From assembly GCF_006494375.1 (NCBI RefSeq), contig NZ_VHIZ01000008.1:1-64000 (forward strand): 64,000 nucleotides of DNA, read 5' to 3'. Both the position numbers and the translations under genes were made by a program. Under the pieces are notes generated by a model. That model was not told the origin of the DNA. It saw only the letters and a list, made by a program, of their open reading frames with translations, and ran no database searches. The stretch is from Pantoea anthophila. GTDB lineage: Bacteria; Pseudomonadota; Gammaproteobacteria; Enterobacterales; Enterobacteriaceae. Positions 54,053 through 64,000 of the stretch are shown one piece after another. Within the stretch, counting starts at the first letter, position 1. Each line of letters opens with the position of its first letter.

Positions 54053-54076
54053 AAAGGCAGCATAATCCGCTGCCTG
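54053..54076 (-). terminator. Terminator of the NepI-like gene
   Basis: On the minus strand AGGCAGC-GGATTAT-GCTGCCTTTTCTTTC. Confidence 0.75.
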
Positions 54077-54083
54077 AAAAAGA

Positions 54084-55271
54084 TTAACCGTGGTGCCGGA
54101 CCCGGCTGAAGATGGTCAGTGCAGCCAGCAGCATCAGTACCCCGCTGGCAACAAATACGCCGCCAGCGCCGCGCAGATCGAACATCCAGCCGCCCGCCGC
54201 CGCGCCGACAGTTATCGCCAGCTGAATCGTGGCGACCAGCAGACCACCGCCCGATTCTGCATCATCCGGCACCGCGCGCGAAATCCAGGTTGACCAGCCG
54301 GTAGGCATCGAACCAAACGCCATGCCCCAGATCGCCACGCCCGCTCCCACTATCCAGCTGACCCCGCCAAAAGTCACCAGCAGCAGCGCGGTCAGGCTCA
54401 TCAGCAGCGCCATCCCGCTCAGCGTCAGCGACACGCTGCGGGTCACCAGGAAACCGGCCAGCGAGGTGCCAAAGAAGTTCGCCACACCAAAGGCCAGCAG
54501 CGCCAGCGACAGCTGGTTAAGGTTGAACTGCGCCACACCCTCCAGGAAAGGGCGCAGATAGGTAAAGAAGGCGAAGTGGCCGGTGAACATCATGATCACG
54601 GCCAGCATGCCCCAGCGCATCACGCCGATCCGCAGCAGGGTCAGTACGCCGCCGCTGCGGGCTTTGTTCTCTGCCGGCATGGCGGGCAGGGTAAAGAACT
54701 GCCACAGCAGCGCTACCGCGCCCAGCCCGGCGGTCAGCATAAAGATGTTGCGCCAGCCCACCAGGCCACCGAGGTAGCTGCCAAGCGGCGTGGCGATAAT
54801 CGTCGCCAGCGAGATCCCGCTGAAGACGATGGAGAGCGCCCGCGGCACCTGATCGACGGGAACCAGACGCATGGTGATGGCGGTTGAGAGCGTCCAGAAG
54901 CCACCTATCGCCATCCCCAGCAACACGCGCGCCAGCAATATCACCGTCAGATCGCCGGCAAACGCCACCATCAGCGCCGAGGCGATCAGCAGCAGTGAGA
55001 ACACCAGCATCACGATGCGGCGGTCGATACGCCGCGTGACGCTGCCGGTCACCAGGCTGGTAAACAGCGCCACCAGGGCGGTAATGGTGACGGTCTGTCC
55101 CGCCTGCCCTTCTGAAACGCCGAGGCTGTGCGCCATGGGCGTCAGCAGACTCACGGGTAAAAATTCGGCGGTAATCAGGCTGAACACCCCAAACGCCATA
55201 GCAAAAACTGCGCCCCACGCGGGGTGGGTCGGCGAGGAAACCTCATCAGCCACTTCGGTTGTCAGACTCAT
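54084..55271 (-). CDS. MFS exporter, NepI-like (purine nucleoside efflux)
   Basis: A 395-residue 12-helix transporter with clear similarity to E. coli NepI: EFLPVSLLTPMAHSLGVSEGQAGQTVTITALVA, GGFWTLSTAITMRLVPVDQVPRALSIVFSG, GHFAFFTYLRP and VGWSTWI-type GWSTWISRAVPDDAESGGGL (regions spread over the protein). NepI exports inosine and analogues such as 6-mercaptopurine riboside. Divergent from the AraC regulator at 55376. Orthology to NepI is probable, not certain. Confidence 0.83.
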   Translation of the reverse strand: MSLTTEVADEVSSPTHPAWGAVFAMAFGVFSLITAEFLPVSLLTPMAHSLGVSEGQAGQTVTITALVALFTSLVTGSVTRRIDRRIVMLVFSLLLIASALMVAFAGDLTVILLARVLLGMAIGGFWTLSTAITMRLVPVDQVPRALSIVFSGISLATIIATPLGSYLGGLVGWRNIFMLTAGLGAVALLWQFFTLPAMPAENKARSGGVLTLLRIGVMRWGMLAVIMMFTGHFAFFTYLRPFLEGVAQFNLNQLSLALLAFGVANFFGTSLAGFLVTRSVSLTLSGMALLMSLTALLLVTFGGVSWIVGAGVAIWGMAFGSMPTGWSTWISRAVPDDAESGGGLLVATIQLAITVGAAAGGWMFDLRGAGGVFVASGVLMLLAALTIFSRVRHHG

Positions 55272-55375
55272 GCTGCTTCTCCGGAAGATAAAAAAGTGTG
55301 AGAGAGCATAGAGTGAGGCGTCAGGACGATCTATGATGCTTACACCTTCATTTTTGATAATTCGTCTGGAATCGC

Positions 55376-56353
55376 ATGAGCCACTATGGAGACCTGACCA
55401 GCGAGCTGTTGATGGGGATGCGCCTTTATGGCGTCAACTATCAGCGTATCGCCGTAAGCGCACCGTTCGGGCTGCGCTTCGATCACGCACCGGGCCGGGC
55501 GCAGTTTCACTTTGTCGGCCGCGGCTCACTGCTGGTGCGCAGCGCCTCCGGTGAGGTGTTTCCGCTTCACAGCGGCGATGCGCTGCTGGTGCCGCACGGT
55601 AAACCGCACAGCCTGATCTCCGGCGAGGAGGTGGCCTGTCTGTGTGTGAAAAATATGACGAGCAAGCCGATCTGCGACAGCGTCTGCGCCATCGCCGCCC
55701 CGGAGGATGCCGGTGAGGATGAGCACAGCGTGCTGCTGTTCAGCGCCTGTATGGCATTTGAACTGGGCGGCATGCAGCCGCTGATCAATACTATGCCGGA
55801 TGTGATGCTGGTGAGTACCCTGCTGTCGCAGTATCCGGAGATTCAGCCGATCCTGGCGGCGATGGAACGGGAGTCGCGCACCCGGCAGGCGGGATTTGCC
55901 GGTATTCTGTCGCGTCTGGCCGACGTGGTTGCCGCGCTGATTGTGCGCGGCTGGGTGGAGAACGGCTGCGGTCAGCAGAGCGGGCTGGTGCAGGCGATGC
56001 GCGATCCGCGGCTGAGTCAGGCGATTGCCGCCATGCACCGGGAGCCGGGCGAAAACTGGACGGTCGCGCGGCTGGCCAGCGTGGCGGGCTGTTCGCGTTC
56101 GGTGTTTGCCGGCCGTTTTCTCAACGCCACCGGCATGACGCCGTTACGTTATCTGACCGAGCTGCGGATGCGGCTGGCAGTGCAGCGGATTGTGAACAAT
56201 GGCGAAGCGGTGGAAGCCGTGGCTTACCATCTCGGCTACGGCTCGATTGCAGCGTTCAGCCGCGCCTTTAAACGCATTGTCGGTCAGTCGCCAGGCGCGC
56301 TGCGAGCCGGACGCGAAGGCACGCAGGCGCTGACCGCCTCATCTGCCGCTTAG
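55376..56353 (+). CDS. AraC-family regulator with cupin domain
   Basis: A 325-residue regulator. The N-terminal cupin_6 domain (about 20-200) includes [32 protein letters not shown]. The C-terminal AraC domain has [38 protein letters not shown] and [29 protein letters not shown] (about 224-306). Divergent from the NepI-like exporter, which it likely controls. Its stop overlaps the convergent aer stop by four bases. Confidence 0.9.
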   Translation: MSHYGDLTSELLMGMRLYGVNYQRIAVSAPFGLRFDHAPGRAQFHFVGRGSLLVRSASGEVFPLHSGDALLVPHGKPHSLISGEEVACLCVKNMTSKPICDSVCAIAAPEDAGEDEHSVLLFSACMAFELGGMQPLINTMPDVMLVSTLLSQYPEIQPILAAMERESRTRQAGFAGILSRLADVVAALIVRGWVENGCGQQSGLVQAMRDPRLSQAIAAMHREPGENWTVARLASVAGCSRSVFAGRFLNATGMTPLRYLTELRMRLAVQRIVNNGEAVEAVAYHLGYGSIAAFSRAFKRIVGQSPGALRAGREGTQALTASSAA

Positions 56354-57894
56354 CGGAATACGCTGATCGCCTCCACCAGACGGTTTGCCTGATGGGTCAT
56401 GCGGCCCGACGCCTCGGCGCTTTCCGATACGCGCGCGGCGTTCTGATGGGTAATGTCATCAAGATCTTCCACCGCTGAACTCACCTCACTGAGTGCGGTG
56501 GCCTGCTCGGCGGTGGCGGCACTGATCTGGGCAATCAGTGCCGTGACATTCTGCACCTGCGACACGATATCCTGCATGGTCCGGCCTGCCGCGCTGGCAT
56601 GTTCATTGCCCGATTTGACCCGGCCAGCACTGGTTTCGACCAGCATTTTAATCTCACTGGCCGCTTTGGCGCTGCGCTGCGCCAGACTGCGCACCTCGCC
56701 CGCTACCACCGCAAAGCCTTTGCCCTGTTCACCGGCCCGTGCCGCTTCCACGGCCGCGTTCAGCGCCAGGATGTTGGTCTGGAAGGCAATACCGTCGATC
56801 ACGCTGGTAATATTGGCGATTCGCTTCGAGCTGTCGGCGATTTCGCCCATCATCTCCATCATCTCGCTCATCACCTCACCGCCTTTGCTGGCCGCACTGC
56901 TGGTGTCGGCAGAAAGGGTATTTACCTCATGCGCGGTTTCCGTATTGCTCTTCACCGTCGCGGTCATTTCGTTCATGGTGGCCGCCGTCTGCTGCACGTT
57001 GGCGGCCGCCTGCTCGGTGCGACGACTCAGTTCGTTATTGCTGCGGGCGATAGCGTCGCTGGCGCTTAAAACGTTGATCGCCTGGCCGCTGACATCATCC
57101 ACCAGCCAGCGGAACATCAGGCCGAGCTGGCCAATGGCACGCAGCGTCACGCCCACCTCATCCACGCGATCCATCTGCTCAACCTGATGACTGGCTCCGG
57201 TCGCCACGCGCAGGGCCTGCTGACACATCCGTTCGATCGGGCGGGAGATCTGCTGCTCCAGCCAGAGGCTGCTGAGTGTCAGCAGAGCGGCCATACCGGC
57301 AGCAAAACCGGCCAGGGCCGCCGGTGTCATACCCAGCGCCCAGGTACCCGCCACCGACAGGGGCAGCAGTGCCAGCAGGGTGCTGCGGATCCGCCAGCGC
57401 AGGGGCAGCGTCTTCAGCAATGAGGCGGGTCGTCCCCAGCCGCTGCGCACCAGCAGACCTTTGTGAAAACGTCGCCCTCTGGCGCGGCCTTCACGAAAAT
57501 CCTGATAGAGCGCTTCGCTCTGACGCACCTCTTCCGGGGTGGGTTTAGTGCGCACTGACATATAACCCTGCACTTTGCCGTCACGCACCACCGGAATGGC
57601 ATTGGCCCGCACCCAGTAGTGATCGCCATTTTTACGTCGGTTCTTGACCAGCGCGGTCCAGGGCTCGCCCTGCTTCAGCGTCGCCCACATGTCAGCAAAG
57701 GCTTCCGGCGGCATGTCGGGATGGCGCACCATATTGTGCGGCTGGCCGTTGATCTCGTCGGCGGTGAATCCGCTCGCTTCGATGAAGGCATCGTTGGCGT
57801 AGGTGATGTGGCTGTTGAGATCGGTGGTGGACATCAGTGTCGCATGATCGTCGAACAGATATTCACGCTGAGAGACAGGCTGGTTGTTACGCAT
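56350..57894 (-). CDS. aer: Aerotaxis receptor Aer
   Basis: A 514-residue chemoreceptor close to E. coli Aer. The N-terminal PAS domain binding FAD has [39 protein letters not shown] and [19 protein letters not shown]. One hydrophobic membrane-anchor hairpin lies at about 165-215, then HAMP, and the signalling tip [33 protein letters not shown] block (named to mark about 375-405). It steers swimming toward favourable redox and oxygen. ATG 57894 matches the family start; AAGGATTTTTG precedes it. A flagellar sigma28-type promoter lies upstream. Confidence 0.95.
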   Translation of the reverse strand: MRNNQPVSQREYLFDDHATLMSTTDLNSHITYANDAFIEASGFTADEINGQPHNMVRHPDMPPEAFADMWATLKQGEPWTALVKNRRKNGDHYWVRANAIPVVRDGKVQGYMSVRTKPTPEEVRQSEALYQDFREGRARGRRFHKGLLVRSGWGRPASLLKTLPLRWRIRSTLLALLPLSVAGTWALGMTPAALAGFAAGMAALLTLSSLWLEQQISRPIERMCQQALRVATGASHQVEQMDRVDEVGVTLRAIGQLGLMFRWLVDDVSGQAINVLSASDAIARSNNELSRRTEQAAANVQQTAATMNEMTATVKSNTETAHEVNTLSADTSSAASKGGEVMSEMMEMMGEIADSSKRIANITSVIDGIAFQTNILALNAAVEAARAGEQGKGFAVVAGEVRSLAQRSAKAASEIKMLVETSAGRVKSGNEHASAAGRTMQDIVSQVQNVTALIAQISAATAEQATALSEVSSAVEDLDDITHQNAARVSESAEASGRMTHQANRLVEAISVFR

Positions 57895-57987
57895 CAAAAA
57901 TCCTTGAAGACCCACCTTCTGCCCGCAACAGCTTAACTGTCAGCGGGAAAACGGTGGGCTGAGAGATAACGATTACCTTTTTTTATG

Positions 57988-58015
57988 TTTTCGGCATGCT
58001 TCTGTACTCTCTTTA
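57988..58015 (-). promoter_or_regulatory. Sigma28 (FliA) type promoter of aer
   Basis: On the minus strand TAAA (58015-58012) and GCCGAAAA (57995-57988) are 16 bp apart, against TAAA-N15-GCCGATAA in the consensus. About 95 bp before the aer start. E. coli aer is FliA-dependent. Confidence 0.6.
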
Positions 58016-58043
58016 GCGTTTCCGTTAAATTTCTGCCGCGAAA

Positions 58044-58065
58044 AAAGCCACTTTGCAGCGGCTTT
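58044..58065 (-). terminator. Terminator of the murQP operon
   Basis: On the minus strand AAAGCCGC-TGCAAA-GTGGCTTTTTTCGC, stem and T run, about 55 bp after murP. Confidence 0.8.
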
Positions 58066-58121
58066 CACATTTTTGGGTGATTATTCATCCGTTAGCCGGA
58101 TTTCAGAATTCCGGCAGCCCG

Positions 58122-59576
58122 TCAGCTGAGGTCAACATTTCGGGTGCCGAACCACCAGGTCAGCAGAAACCCGCCGGTCCAGGCGACCATCAGCCCGGCC
58201 AGATAGACCACCATCCCGGCGAAGATCCCCTGTCCGGACGTCATCAGCGGCAGCGTGACCAGACCGGATGGCCCGAATACCGTATTCATCCCCACCGGTA
58301 ATCCCAGCCACGCTACCAGTCCGATAAAGAAACCGCCCAGCGCTCCGCCCCCACAGGCGGTGATGAAGGGCTTGAGGCGCGGCAGGGTGACGCCGTAGAT
58401 CAGAGGTTCACCGACACCCAGCAGGCCCGGCACAATGGCACCTTTGATCTGCGCCCGCAGCAGCGCCCCCTTCTCCGCTCTACACCACAGCGCCAGTGCT
58501 GCACCGACCTGCCCGGCCCCCGCCATTGCCAGAATCGGAAACAGGGAGTTAAAGCCCTGGCTTTCCATCAGCGCAAAGTAGACCGGAATAAAGCCCTGAT
58601 GGATGCCGAACATCACCGCAATCAGGAACAGCCCGGCCAGCAGAGCACAGCCAAAGGGATTATTGTTGAGATGGATGAACAGCCAGGACATCCCTCTGAA
58701 CAGTTCACCGCCCAGCGGCATGATGAGCAGATAGGTGATGGCGCCGGTGATCACCAGCGTAAAAAGCGAAGTGAGGATCATATCGAGGTTATCGGGAATG
58801 ATGCGGCGCAGCTGTTTCTCAATCCATGCCCCGATAATCGTCGCCATCAGCACCCCAATAATGTTGCCGCGCGGATCGATGCTGAGGCCAAAGAAGCTCT
58901 CCATGCCGCTGTAGTAACCCGTGGTGGCAGTGGGCACATAGCCCAGCACAAACAGCGAGGCGATGATGGCACCGTTGACGCCGCTGCCGCCAAAGGCTTT
59001 CTGCGCGTTGTAGCCAATCAGGATGCTGAGAAAGGTGAACAGCCCTTTGCCGAACACTTTCATGTACGCCACGGTGTGCAGCAGCCAGGGTGCATGGTCG
59101 CCGGGCGCATTAAGGTGGAGGCTTTGCTCAATCAGCGTGGCGAAGCCGAGCAGCAGGCCCGCGCCGATAAAGCCCGGAATCAGCGGGGTAAAAATGGTGG
59201 CAAAACGCGACAGAAACTGGTGAACGCCGTGGGTCTGTTTGGCCCTGAGCTGCTGCTTCTGCTCCGCCGCCCGCTGTGCCAGATCCGCCGTCTGCTGGCG
59301 CGGAGGTGGCGAGATATCCTCCTGTGACAGCAGGCGCTGCATCCCTTCCGCGGCGGTCTGCGCTTTCCCCGGACCGAGGACAATCTGAAGCTGCGCCTCG
59401 CTGTCGATGACGCCCAGCACGCCCGGCAGGCTTTTCAGGCGTGGCAGATCGGCCTGCCCGGCCTGATTGAGCGTCAGCCGCAGCCGCGTCATGCAGTGAC
59501 CGCAGGCTGCGATATTGTGCGCCCCGCCAACCGCCTGCAGGATATCGCGCAGCAGTGCTACGGTGATGCTGGCCAT
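58122..59576 (-). CDS. murP: N-acetylmuramic acid PTS EIIBC component
   Basis: A 484-residue permease of the glucose/sucrose PTS superfamily. The EIIB domain (1-85) has the phosphorylated Cys28 in HCMTRLR. EIIC (about 115-475) includes [43 protein letters not shown] and [29 protein letters not shown] (region marks). No EIIA domain, so it borrows the glucose EIIA as in E. coli. Assigned to MurNAc from murQ directly upstream, whose stop shares a base with this start. No murR regulator in the window. Confidence 0.9.
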   Translation of the reverse strand: MASITVALLRDILQAVGGAHNIAACGHCMTRLRLTLNQAGQADLPRLKSLPGVLGVIDSEAQLQIVLGPGKAQTAAEGMQRLLSQEDISPPPRQQTADLAQRAAEQKQQLRAKQTHGVHQFLSRFATIFTPLIPGFIGAGLLLGFATLIEQSLHLNAPGDHAPWLLHTVAYMKVFGKGLFTFLSILIGYNAQKAFGGSGVNGAIIASLFVLGYVPTATTGYYSGMESFFGLSIDPRGNIIGVLMATIIGAWIEKQLRRIIPDNLDMILTSLFTLVITGAITYLLIMPLGGELFRGMSWLFIHLNNNPFGCALLAGLFLIAVMFGIHQGFIPVYFALMESQGFNSLFPILAMAGAGQVGAALALWCRAEKGALLRAQIKGAIVPGLLGVGEPLIYGVTLPRLKPFITACGGGALGGFFIGLVAWLGLPVGMNTVFGPSGLVTLPLMTSGQGIFAGMVVYLAGLMVAWTGGFLLTWWFGTRNVDLS

Positions 59577-60487
59577 CAGCGTGCTCCCGCTGCCTGCAGA
59601 GCCTGACGGATAAAGCCCTGATGCTGGCTGAGCAGCGCTTTTGCCTCATCGGCGTCCAGTCCGGCCAGCACCATCAGGATGGCCGTTTTGCAGTGTCCGC
59701 CGCAGGCGGTGAGCGCGGCGCGGGCCGTGGCGTCATCACAATCCGTGGCCTGCATGACGATGTTGACCTGGCGCTGCACCAGCTTCTGATTCGTGGCTTC
59801 CACATCCACCATGAGATTGCCGTAGACCTTTCCACTGCGGATCATCGCGCCGGTGGTAAGCATGTTGAGCACCAGTTTCTGCGCCGTGCCCGCTTTCATG
59901 CGGGAAGAGCCGGTGACAATCTCCGGGCCGACCACCGGGGTGAGCGCAATCGCGGCAACCTGTGCCATGGCGCTGTCCGGATTACAGGTGAGCGCCACGG
60001 TGGTCGCGCCAAGTTCGTTCGCGTAAGCCAGCGCACCCAGCACGTAGGGTGTGCGACCGCTGGCGGCGATACCGACCAGGATATCGTGGCGGCTGAAGTG
60101 GATATCTTTCAGATCCTGCGCGCCCTGCTCCCGGTTATCTTCGGCGTTTTCAACCGCCTGCAGGATGGCGGTATGGCCACCGGCGATCAGGCCGATAACC
60201 TGTTCGCGGGGGGTGCCAAAGGTGGGCGGGCATTCGCTGGCGTCCAGAATACCGAGCCGTCCGGAGGTGCCTGCGCCGCAGTAGATCAGTCGTCCACCGG
60301 CCCGGAAGGCGGCACAGATGGCGTCAACGGCGGCAGCGATCTGCGGCAGGATAGCCTCAACCGCCAGCGCGACCTTTTTATCTTCATCATTAATGACGCG
60401 CAGCATCGCTTCGGTGGAGAGTTCGTCAATGTTCTGGCTGGCCGGGTTGCGGCCTTCGGTAATCATCTGGCTGAGGTCGAGTTTCAT
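59576..60487 (-). CDS. murQ: N-acetylmuramic acid 6-phosphate etherase
   Basis: A 303-residue SIS-domain lyase, typical MurQ length. [16 protein letters not shown] at the start is the family hallmark, then [45 protein letters not shown], the catalytic Glu in [23 protein letters not shown] (region marks). It cleaves the lactyl ether of MurNAc-6-P to give GlcNAc-6-P and D-lactate, feeding peptidoglycan recycling. First gene of the murQP operon. Confidence 0.95.
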   Translation of the reverse strand: MKLDLSQMITEGRNPASQNIDELSTEAMLRVINDEDKKVALAVEAILPQIAAAVDAICAAFRAGGRLIYCGAGTSGRLGILDASECPPTFGTPREQVIGLIAGGHTAILQAVENAEDNREQGAQDLKDIHFSRHDILVGIAASGRTPYVLGALAYANELGATTVALTCNPDSAMAQVAAIALTPVVGPEIVTGSSRMKAGTAQKLVLNMLTTGAMIRSGKVYGNLMVDVEATNQKLVQRQVNIVMQATDCDDATARAALTACGGHCKTAILMVLAGLDADEAKALLSQHQGFIRQALQAAGAR

Positions 60488-60795
60488 GGCGGGCTCCGCA
60501 AAAGGAATAAATTATTCAAACTGGAAAACATTATAAAGAATGATTAATTCGCTGGGGGAGATCTTTTTTCACTGGATGTGAGTGGCGTCGTTGTCAAATC
60601 GGAGCCGGTCAGAAAAGGTTCACCTGATCGTAAAGACGCATTCGTCATCCATGACGCTCGGCCCACGCCGTCCCTTGCGTGGGACGCTTTACTCGTCAGG
60701 TGAACATTTTCTTCCCTCAGGCTGTTTTACTGCTGTTTGAAAAGAAGTTTTAGCCGGACATCTGCCCTATCGACCCGGTATGAACTAAGCCACAT
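60488..60795. other. murQ upstream region
   Basis: About 310 bp up to the gltP terminator without a credible gene. It must contain the murQ promoter near 60490-60550. It is dominated by the long imperfect palindrome at 60618-60705. Confidence 0.5.
60618..60705. repeat. 88-bp imperfect inverted repeat
   Basis: Ends GTTCACCTGA (60618-60627) and TCAGGTGAAC (60696-60705) are perfect inverses; inner GTAAAG and CTTTAC continue the pairing. The centre contains CCCACGC...GCGTGGG. It could fold as a cruciform. Size and shape resemble small palindromic repeats scattered in enterobacterial genomes, but no second copy is in this window. Confidence 0.65.
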
Positions 60796-60827
60796 AAAAA
60801 AAGGGCCCAACTTTCGTTGAGCCCTTT
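60796..60827 (-). terminator. Terminator of gltP
   Basis: On the minus strand AAAGGGCTCAAC-GAAA-GTTGGGCCCTTTTTTTATG. Confidence 0.9.
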
Positions 60828-60845
60828 CTGCGTGAACGAGAACGA

Positions 60846-62147
60846 TCAGCCTGCGGTCTGCGTCCGCAGCTGCAGCTCGTACGCCTTCGCCTGTTCTGCA
60901 TCGAACTGGTTTTCCCAGCGGGAAATCACCAGCACCGCCAGCGCGTTACCGACCACGTTCAGCGCGGTACGCGCCATGTCCATGATGCGGTCAACACCAG
61001 CGATAAACGCCAGGCCTTCCAGCGGAATGCCGACGCTGCCCAGGGTGGCCAGCAGCACCACGAACGACACGCCCGGCACGCCGGCGATCCCTTTCGAGGT
61101 CACCATCAGCGTCAGCACCAGCACAATCTCGTCGGTCAGTGACAGGTCAATGCCATAGAGCTGCGCGATAAAGATGGCCGCGATGCTCTGATAGAGCGTT
61201 GAACCATCGAGATTAAATGAGTAGCCGGTCGGCACCACAAAGCTGGTGATCGCTTTCGGCGCGCCGTAGGCTTCCATCTTCTCCATGATGCGTGGCAGCA
61301 CGGTTTCCGAACTGGAGGTGGAGTAAGAGAGGATCAGCTCATCTTTCAGGATACGCATCAGGGTGGTGATCCGCAGCTTGCAGAGACGCGCCACGCCACC
61401 CAGTACCACGAAGGCGAAGAAGAGAATCGCCACGTAAACCAGCAGCACCAGCTTGGCCAGCGGCCAGAGCGAGGCAAAGCCGAAGTTGGCAATCGTCACC
61501 GCAATCAGCGCAAACACCCCTACCGGCGCATAGCGCATGATCATGTTCGTGACTTTAAACATCGTTTCAGAGATGCCACGGAACAGGTTCACCAGCGGAT
61601 CGCGCTGTTCTGACGGCAGAGACGAGAGGCCTAAGCCAAACAGCACCGAGAAAAAGATAATCGGCAGCATGTCGCCCTTCACCATCGAGGCGAAGATGTT
61701 CTGCGGGATCAGCGACAGAATGGTGGCAACCAGGCTGTGCGGACCACCCTGCACCTCTGCCGTTGTCGCTTCATATTTAGAGATGTCCACCGTTGCCAGC
61801 GTTGACATATCGATGCCGGTGCCGGGTTGAAATACGTTGGCCAGCGTAATACCGACCACAATGGCAAGGGTGGTGATCACTTCAAAGTAGAGAATCGTTT
61901 TGACGCCGATGCGTCCCAGCTTCTTTGCATCACCTACGCCGGCAATGCCGACCACCAGGGATGAAATCACAATCGGTACCACAATCATCTTGATGAGATG
62001 AATGAAGATATCGCCTGCCGGACTGAGAATGTTGGTGACTAACCATTCACGATTGTCTGGCTGATTATGCAACACAGCGCCCACAATGATACCAAGCACA
62101 AGGGCTGTCAGAATCTGCCAGGCCAGGCTGATTTTAAAACCTTTCAT
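60846..62147 (-). CDS. gltP: Glutamate/aspartate:proton symporter GltP
   Basis: A 433-residue transporter (437 in E. coli) of the dicarboxylate/amino acid:cation symporter family. IKMIVVPIVISSLVVGIAGVGDAKKLGRIG, the serine-rich loop STSSSETVLPRI, VPTGYSFNLDGSTLYQSIAA and the C-terminal FIAGVDRIMDMARTALNVVGNALAVLVI (region marks) are family hallmarks. Divergent from acs, the E. coli neighbourhood order, which supports gltP over dctA. Confidence 0.93.
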   Translation of the reverse strand: MKGFKISLAWQILTALVLGIIVGAVLHNQPDNREWLVTNILSPAGDIFIHLIKMIVVPIVISSLVVGIAGVGDAKKLGRIGVKTILYFEVITTLAIVVGITLANVFQPGTGIDMSTLATVDISKYEATTAEVQGGPHSLVATILSLIPQNIFASMVKGDMLPIIFFSVLFGLGLSSLPSEQRDPLVNLFRGISETMFKVTNMIMRYAPVGVFALIAVTIANFGFASLWPLAKLVLLVYVAILFFAFVVLGGVARLCKLRITTLMRILKDELILSYSTSSSETVLPRIMEKMEAYGAPKAITSFVVPTGYSFNLDGSTLYQSIAAIFIAQLYGIDLSLTDEIVLVLTLMVTSKGIAGVPGVSFVVLLATLGSVGIPLEGLAFIAGVDRIMDMARTALNVVGNALAVLVISRWENQFDAEQAKAYELQLRTQTAG

Positions 62148-62732
62148 AACGTGTCATTTCCTCAGTCAAAACCCGTTTTTTCTCTGCTGCGAAGGTGCAG
62201 AAGACGATACACACAGGGAGTGAGCAAAAAGCCCGGTAAATTAGAGGGTGTCTTGAAACAGCGCCTCGTATGAAAATCTGACGATTCCCATACCCATTTT
62301 CAGACGCGGTCTGAGTTGATACCTGCAGAACAGGGGCGAGATAAGTACCATTTTCACTGTGGTAAATGCAACCCCTGGCGGATCCGATTAAAAGTTCACC
62401 ACCTGAGTAGCATAAAGTGCTGCTGACGCTGAAAAACCCTAACCTGCTGTTATGAAAAGTATTACTTCGATGAATTTACGCATAGCTATGCAGGAGCGGT
62501 TAAAAAGGCTCCCGGCGCGTTTGCTCGCTTTTTATTCAGGGTGAGTGTCAAAAGGTCATGCCTGTCGCCCTTATCCCCGTCGGCTTATCCAGCAGAAATA
62601 TCGGGATAGCCTCCCGCTCAGGCGGCGAAGAAATATCCCGTGATCTGTGGCGCAAAAAAGAAACAAAGGCTCAGGGCAGGCTTCAATTAACTATTGATTG
62701 ACATATCATTAACATCTTCAAGGAGATCCGCC
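62148..62732. other. gltP-acs divergent control region
   Basis: 585 bp without a credible gene. A perfect 12-bp palindrome GCATAGCTATGC lies at 62480-62491. CGGGATA and TATCCCG (about 62601-62637) form a hairpin around an inner GCCT/AGGC. I see no convincing CRP site, although acs is CRP-activated in E. coli. AAGGAGATC is the acs ribosome site. Confidence 0.5.
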
Positions 62733-64000
62733 ATGAGCCAAAACCACAAACATCCTGTTCCAGAGAACATTGCAGCGAATGCCCTGATCACAGCAGAACA
62801 GTATCAGGCGATGTATCAGCACTCTGTCGACGACCCGGACAGTTTCTGGGGCGAACAGGGCAAAATCCTTGACTGGATTAAGCCCTACAGCACCGTGAAA
62901 AACTGCTCATTTGCACCGGGTAACATCAGCATTCGCTGGTATGAAGATGGCACGCTGAACCTGGCGGCAAACTGCCTTGACCGTCATCTCGCCACGCGCG
63001 GCGACCACCCGGCCATTATCTGGGAAGGCGACGACGCCAGCGAGAGCAAAACCCTGACCTTCCGCCAGCTGCATGCTGAAGTCTGTCGCTTCGCCAACGT
63101 GCTGGAGCTGCTGGAGGTGAAAAAAGGCGATGTGGTGGCGATCTATATGCCGATGGTGCCGGAAGCGGCTGTGGCGATGCTGGCCTGTGCGCGTATCGGG
63201 GCCGTTCACTCGGTGATTTTTGGCGGCTTCTCACCGGAGGCGGTGGCGGGCCGTATCGTCGACTCCAGTGCCTCGCTGGTGATCACAGCAGATGAAGGGA
63301 TCCGCGCCGGCCGCAGCATCCCGCTGAAGAAAAATGTCGATGACGCATTAAAAAATCCTGCCGTCACCAGCGTGAAGAACGTGGTGGTCTTCCGGCGCAC
63401 CGGTAAAGAGGTAGGCTGGGTGGAAGGCCGCGATCGGTGGTGGCATGACCTGATGCAGAACGCCAGCACCAACCACTCCCCAGCCGAAGTGGGTGCAGAA
63501 GATCCGCTGTTTATCCTCTATACCTCCGGCTCCACCGGTAAACCCAAAGGGGTACTGCACACCACGGGCGGCTATCTGGTCTATGCGGCGACCACCTTTA
63601 AGTTTGTCTTTGATTACCATCAGGATGATATCTACTGGTGCACCGCCGATGTCGGCTGGGTCACCGGTCACAGCTATCTGGTCTATGGCCCGCTGGCCTG
63701 TGGCGCAACCACGCTGATGTTTGAAGGGGTGCCGAACTGGCCCACACCGAGCCGCATGGCGGAAGTGGTCGATAAACATAAAGTGACCCTGCTCTACACC
63801 GCGCCCACGGCTATCCGTGCGCTGATGGCGGAAGGCGATAAGGCGATAGCGAACACTGACCGCAGCACGCTGCGCATCATGGGTTCGGTCGGCGAGCCGA
63901 TCAACCCGGAAGCCTGGGAGTGGTACTATCAGAAAATCGGCAACAGCCGCTGCCCGATTGTGGACACCTGGTGGCAGACCGAAACCGGCGGCTTCATGAT
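62733..64000 (+). CDS. acs: Acetyl-CoA synthetase (5' part, cut by window end)
   Basis: The first 422 codons of acs; E. coli Acs has 652 residues. It begins [19 protein letters not shown] after AAGGAGATCCGCC. Visible blocks are [49 protein letters not shown], the ATP loop [33 protein letters not shown], and near the end [18 protein letters not shown] and TWWQTETGG. It activates acetate to acetyl-CoA via acetyl-AMP. The acetylated regulatory Lys region lies beyond the window. Confidence 0.97.
   Translation, partial: MSQNHKHPVPENIAANALITAEQYQAMYQHSVDDPDSFWGEQGKILDWIKPYSTVKNCSFAPGNISIRWYEDGTLNLAANCLDRHLATRGDHPAIIWEGDDASESKTLTFRQLHAEVCRFANVLELLEVKKGDVVAIYMPMVPEAAVAMLACARIGAVHSVIFGGFSPEAVAGRIVDSSASLVITADEGIRAGRSIPLKKNVDDALKNPAVTSVKNVVVFRRTGKEVGWVEGRDRWWHDLMQNASTNHSPAEVGAEDPLFILYTSGSTGKPKGVLHTTGGYLVYAATTFKFVFDYHQDDIYWCTADVGWVTGHSYLVYGPLACGATTLMFEGVPNWPTPSRMAEVVDKHKVTLLYTAPTAIRALMAEGDKAIANTDRSTLRIMGSVGEPINPEAWEWYYQKIGNSRCPIVDTWWQTETGGFM

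Noticed and set aside
1..64000. CRISPR arrays, IS elements, prophage
   Set aside because: No regularly spaced repeats, transposase, integrase or phage structural genes are visible; the toxin-antitoxin pairs alone do not show a prophage.

Overview
The window reads as chromosome of an enterobacterium of the Erwiniaceae, most like Pantoea. This rests on many proteins recognisable as close relatives of Escherichia coli ones (Tsx, Gcd, AbgR/A/B/T, SbmA, Aer, MurP/MurQ, GltP, Acs, YghU, DmlR/DmlA). It also rests on a glucose-oxidation set (PQQ glucose dehydrogenase plus a three-subunit membrane gluconate dehydrogenase) typical of plant-associated relatives. No rRNA, CRISPR array, IS element or integrase is visible. 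The species call is inference.

Left end (1-6900): a tRNA-Phe gene and its terminator are followed by a visibly AT-richer block. It holds a LysR regulator and, divergent from it, a tight five-gene operon: a DNPH1/MilB-like nucleotide N-glycosidase, a thymidylate-synthase-family pyrimidine hydroxymethylase (MilA/BcmA-like), an MFS exporter and two ATP-grasp ligases. The first two enzymes recall the first steps of mildiomycin and bacimethrin biosynthesis; adding two ATP-grasp ligases and an exporter suggests an undescribed pyrimidine-amide antimetabolite. A 19-nt copy (one mismatch) of the tRNA-Phe terminator core lies at the far end, so the block looks like an insertion between two terminator copies.

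6900-25400 is carbohydrate catabolism. First comes a LacI-controlled set of two TIM-barrel isomerase-like proteins and a Gfo/Idh/MocA dehydrogenase, then yghU, a DUF1330 gene and dmlR/dmlA. The larger locus is a complete CUT1 ABC importer (binding protein, two permeases, ATPase) with a cytoplasmic GH28-like hydrolase, a GNAT acetyltransferase, a ROK repressor, a BadF/NagK-like sugar kinase and a second Gfo/Idh/MocA enzyme.

25400-37800 holds an MFS exporter, a degenerate EAL-domain protein, gcd, an MFS/LysR pair, a small AraC regulator, and an AT-rich pair that looks like a class II microcin precursor with its immunity protein. A two-component system and tsx, with a perfect CRP-site core upstream, follow.

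37800-50000 holds the abg p-aminobenzoyl-glutamate utilisation genes, a toxin-antitoxin pair, an MFS transporter and the gluconate dehydrogenase operon, which has a perfect GntR-type operator upstream. Together with gcd this gives periplasmic glucose -> gluconate -> 2-ketogluconate oxidation.

50000-64000 holds sbmA, a second toxin-antitoxin pair with a striking nested palindromic operator, yncE, a BhsA-like small protein, a NepI-like exporter with an AraC regulator, aer with a flagellar-type promoter, murQP, gltP, and the 5' two thirds of acs, cut by the window end.
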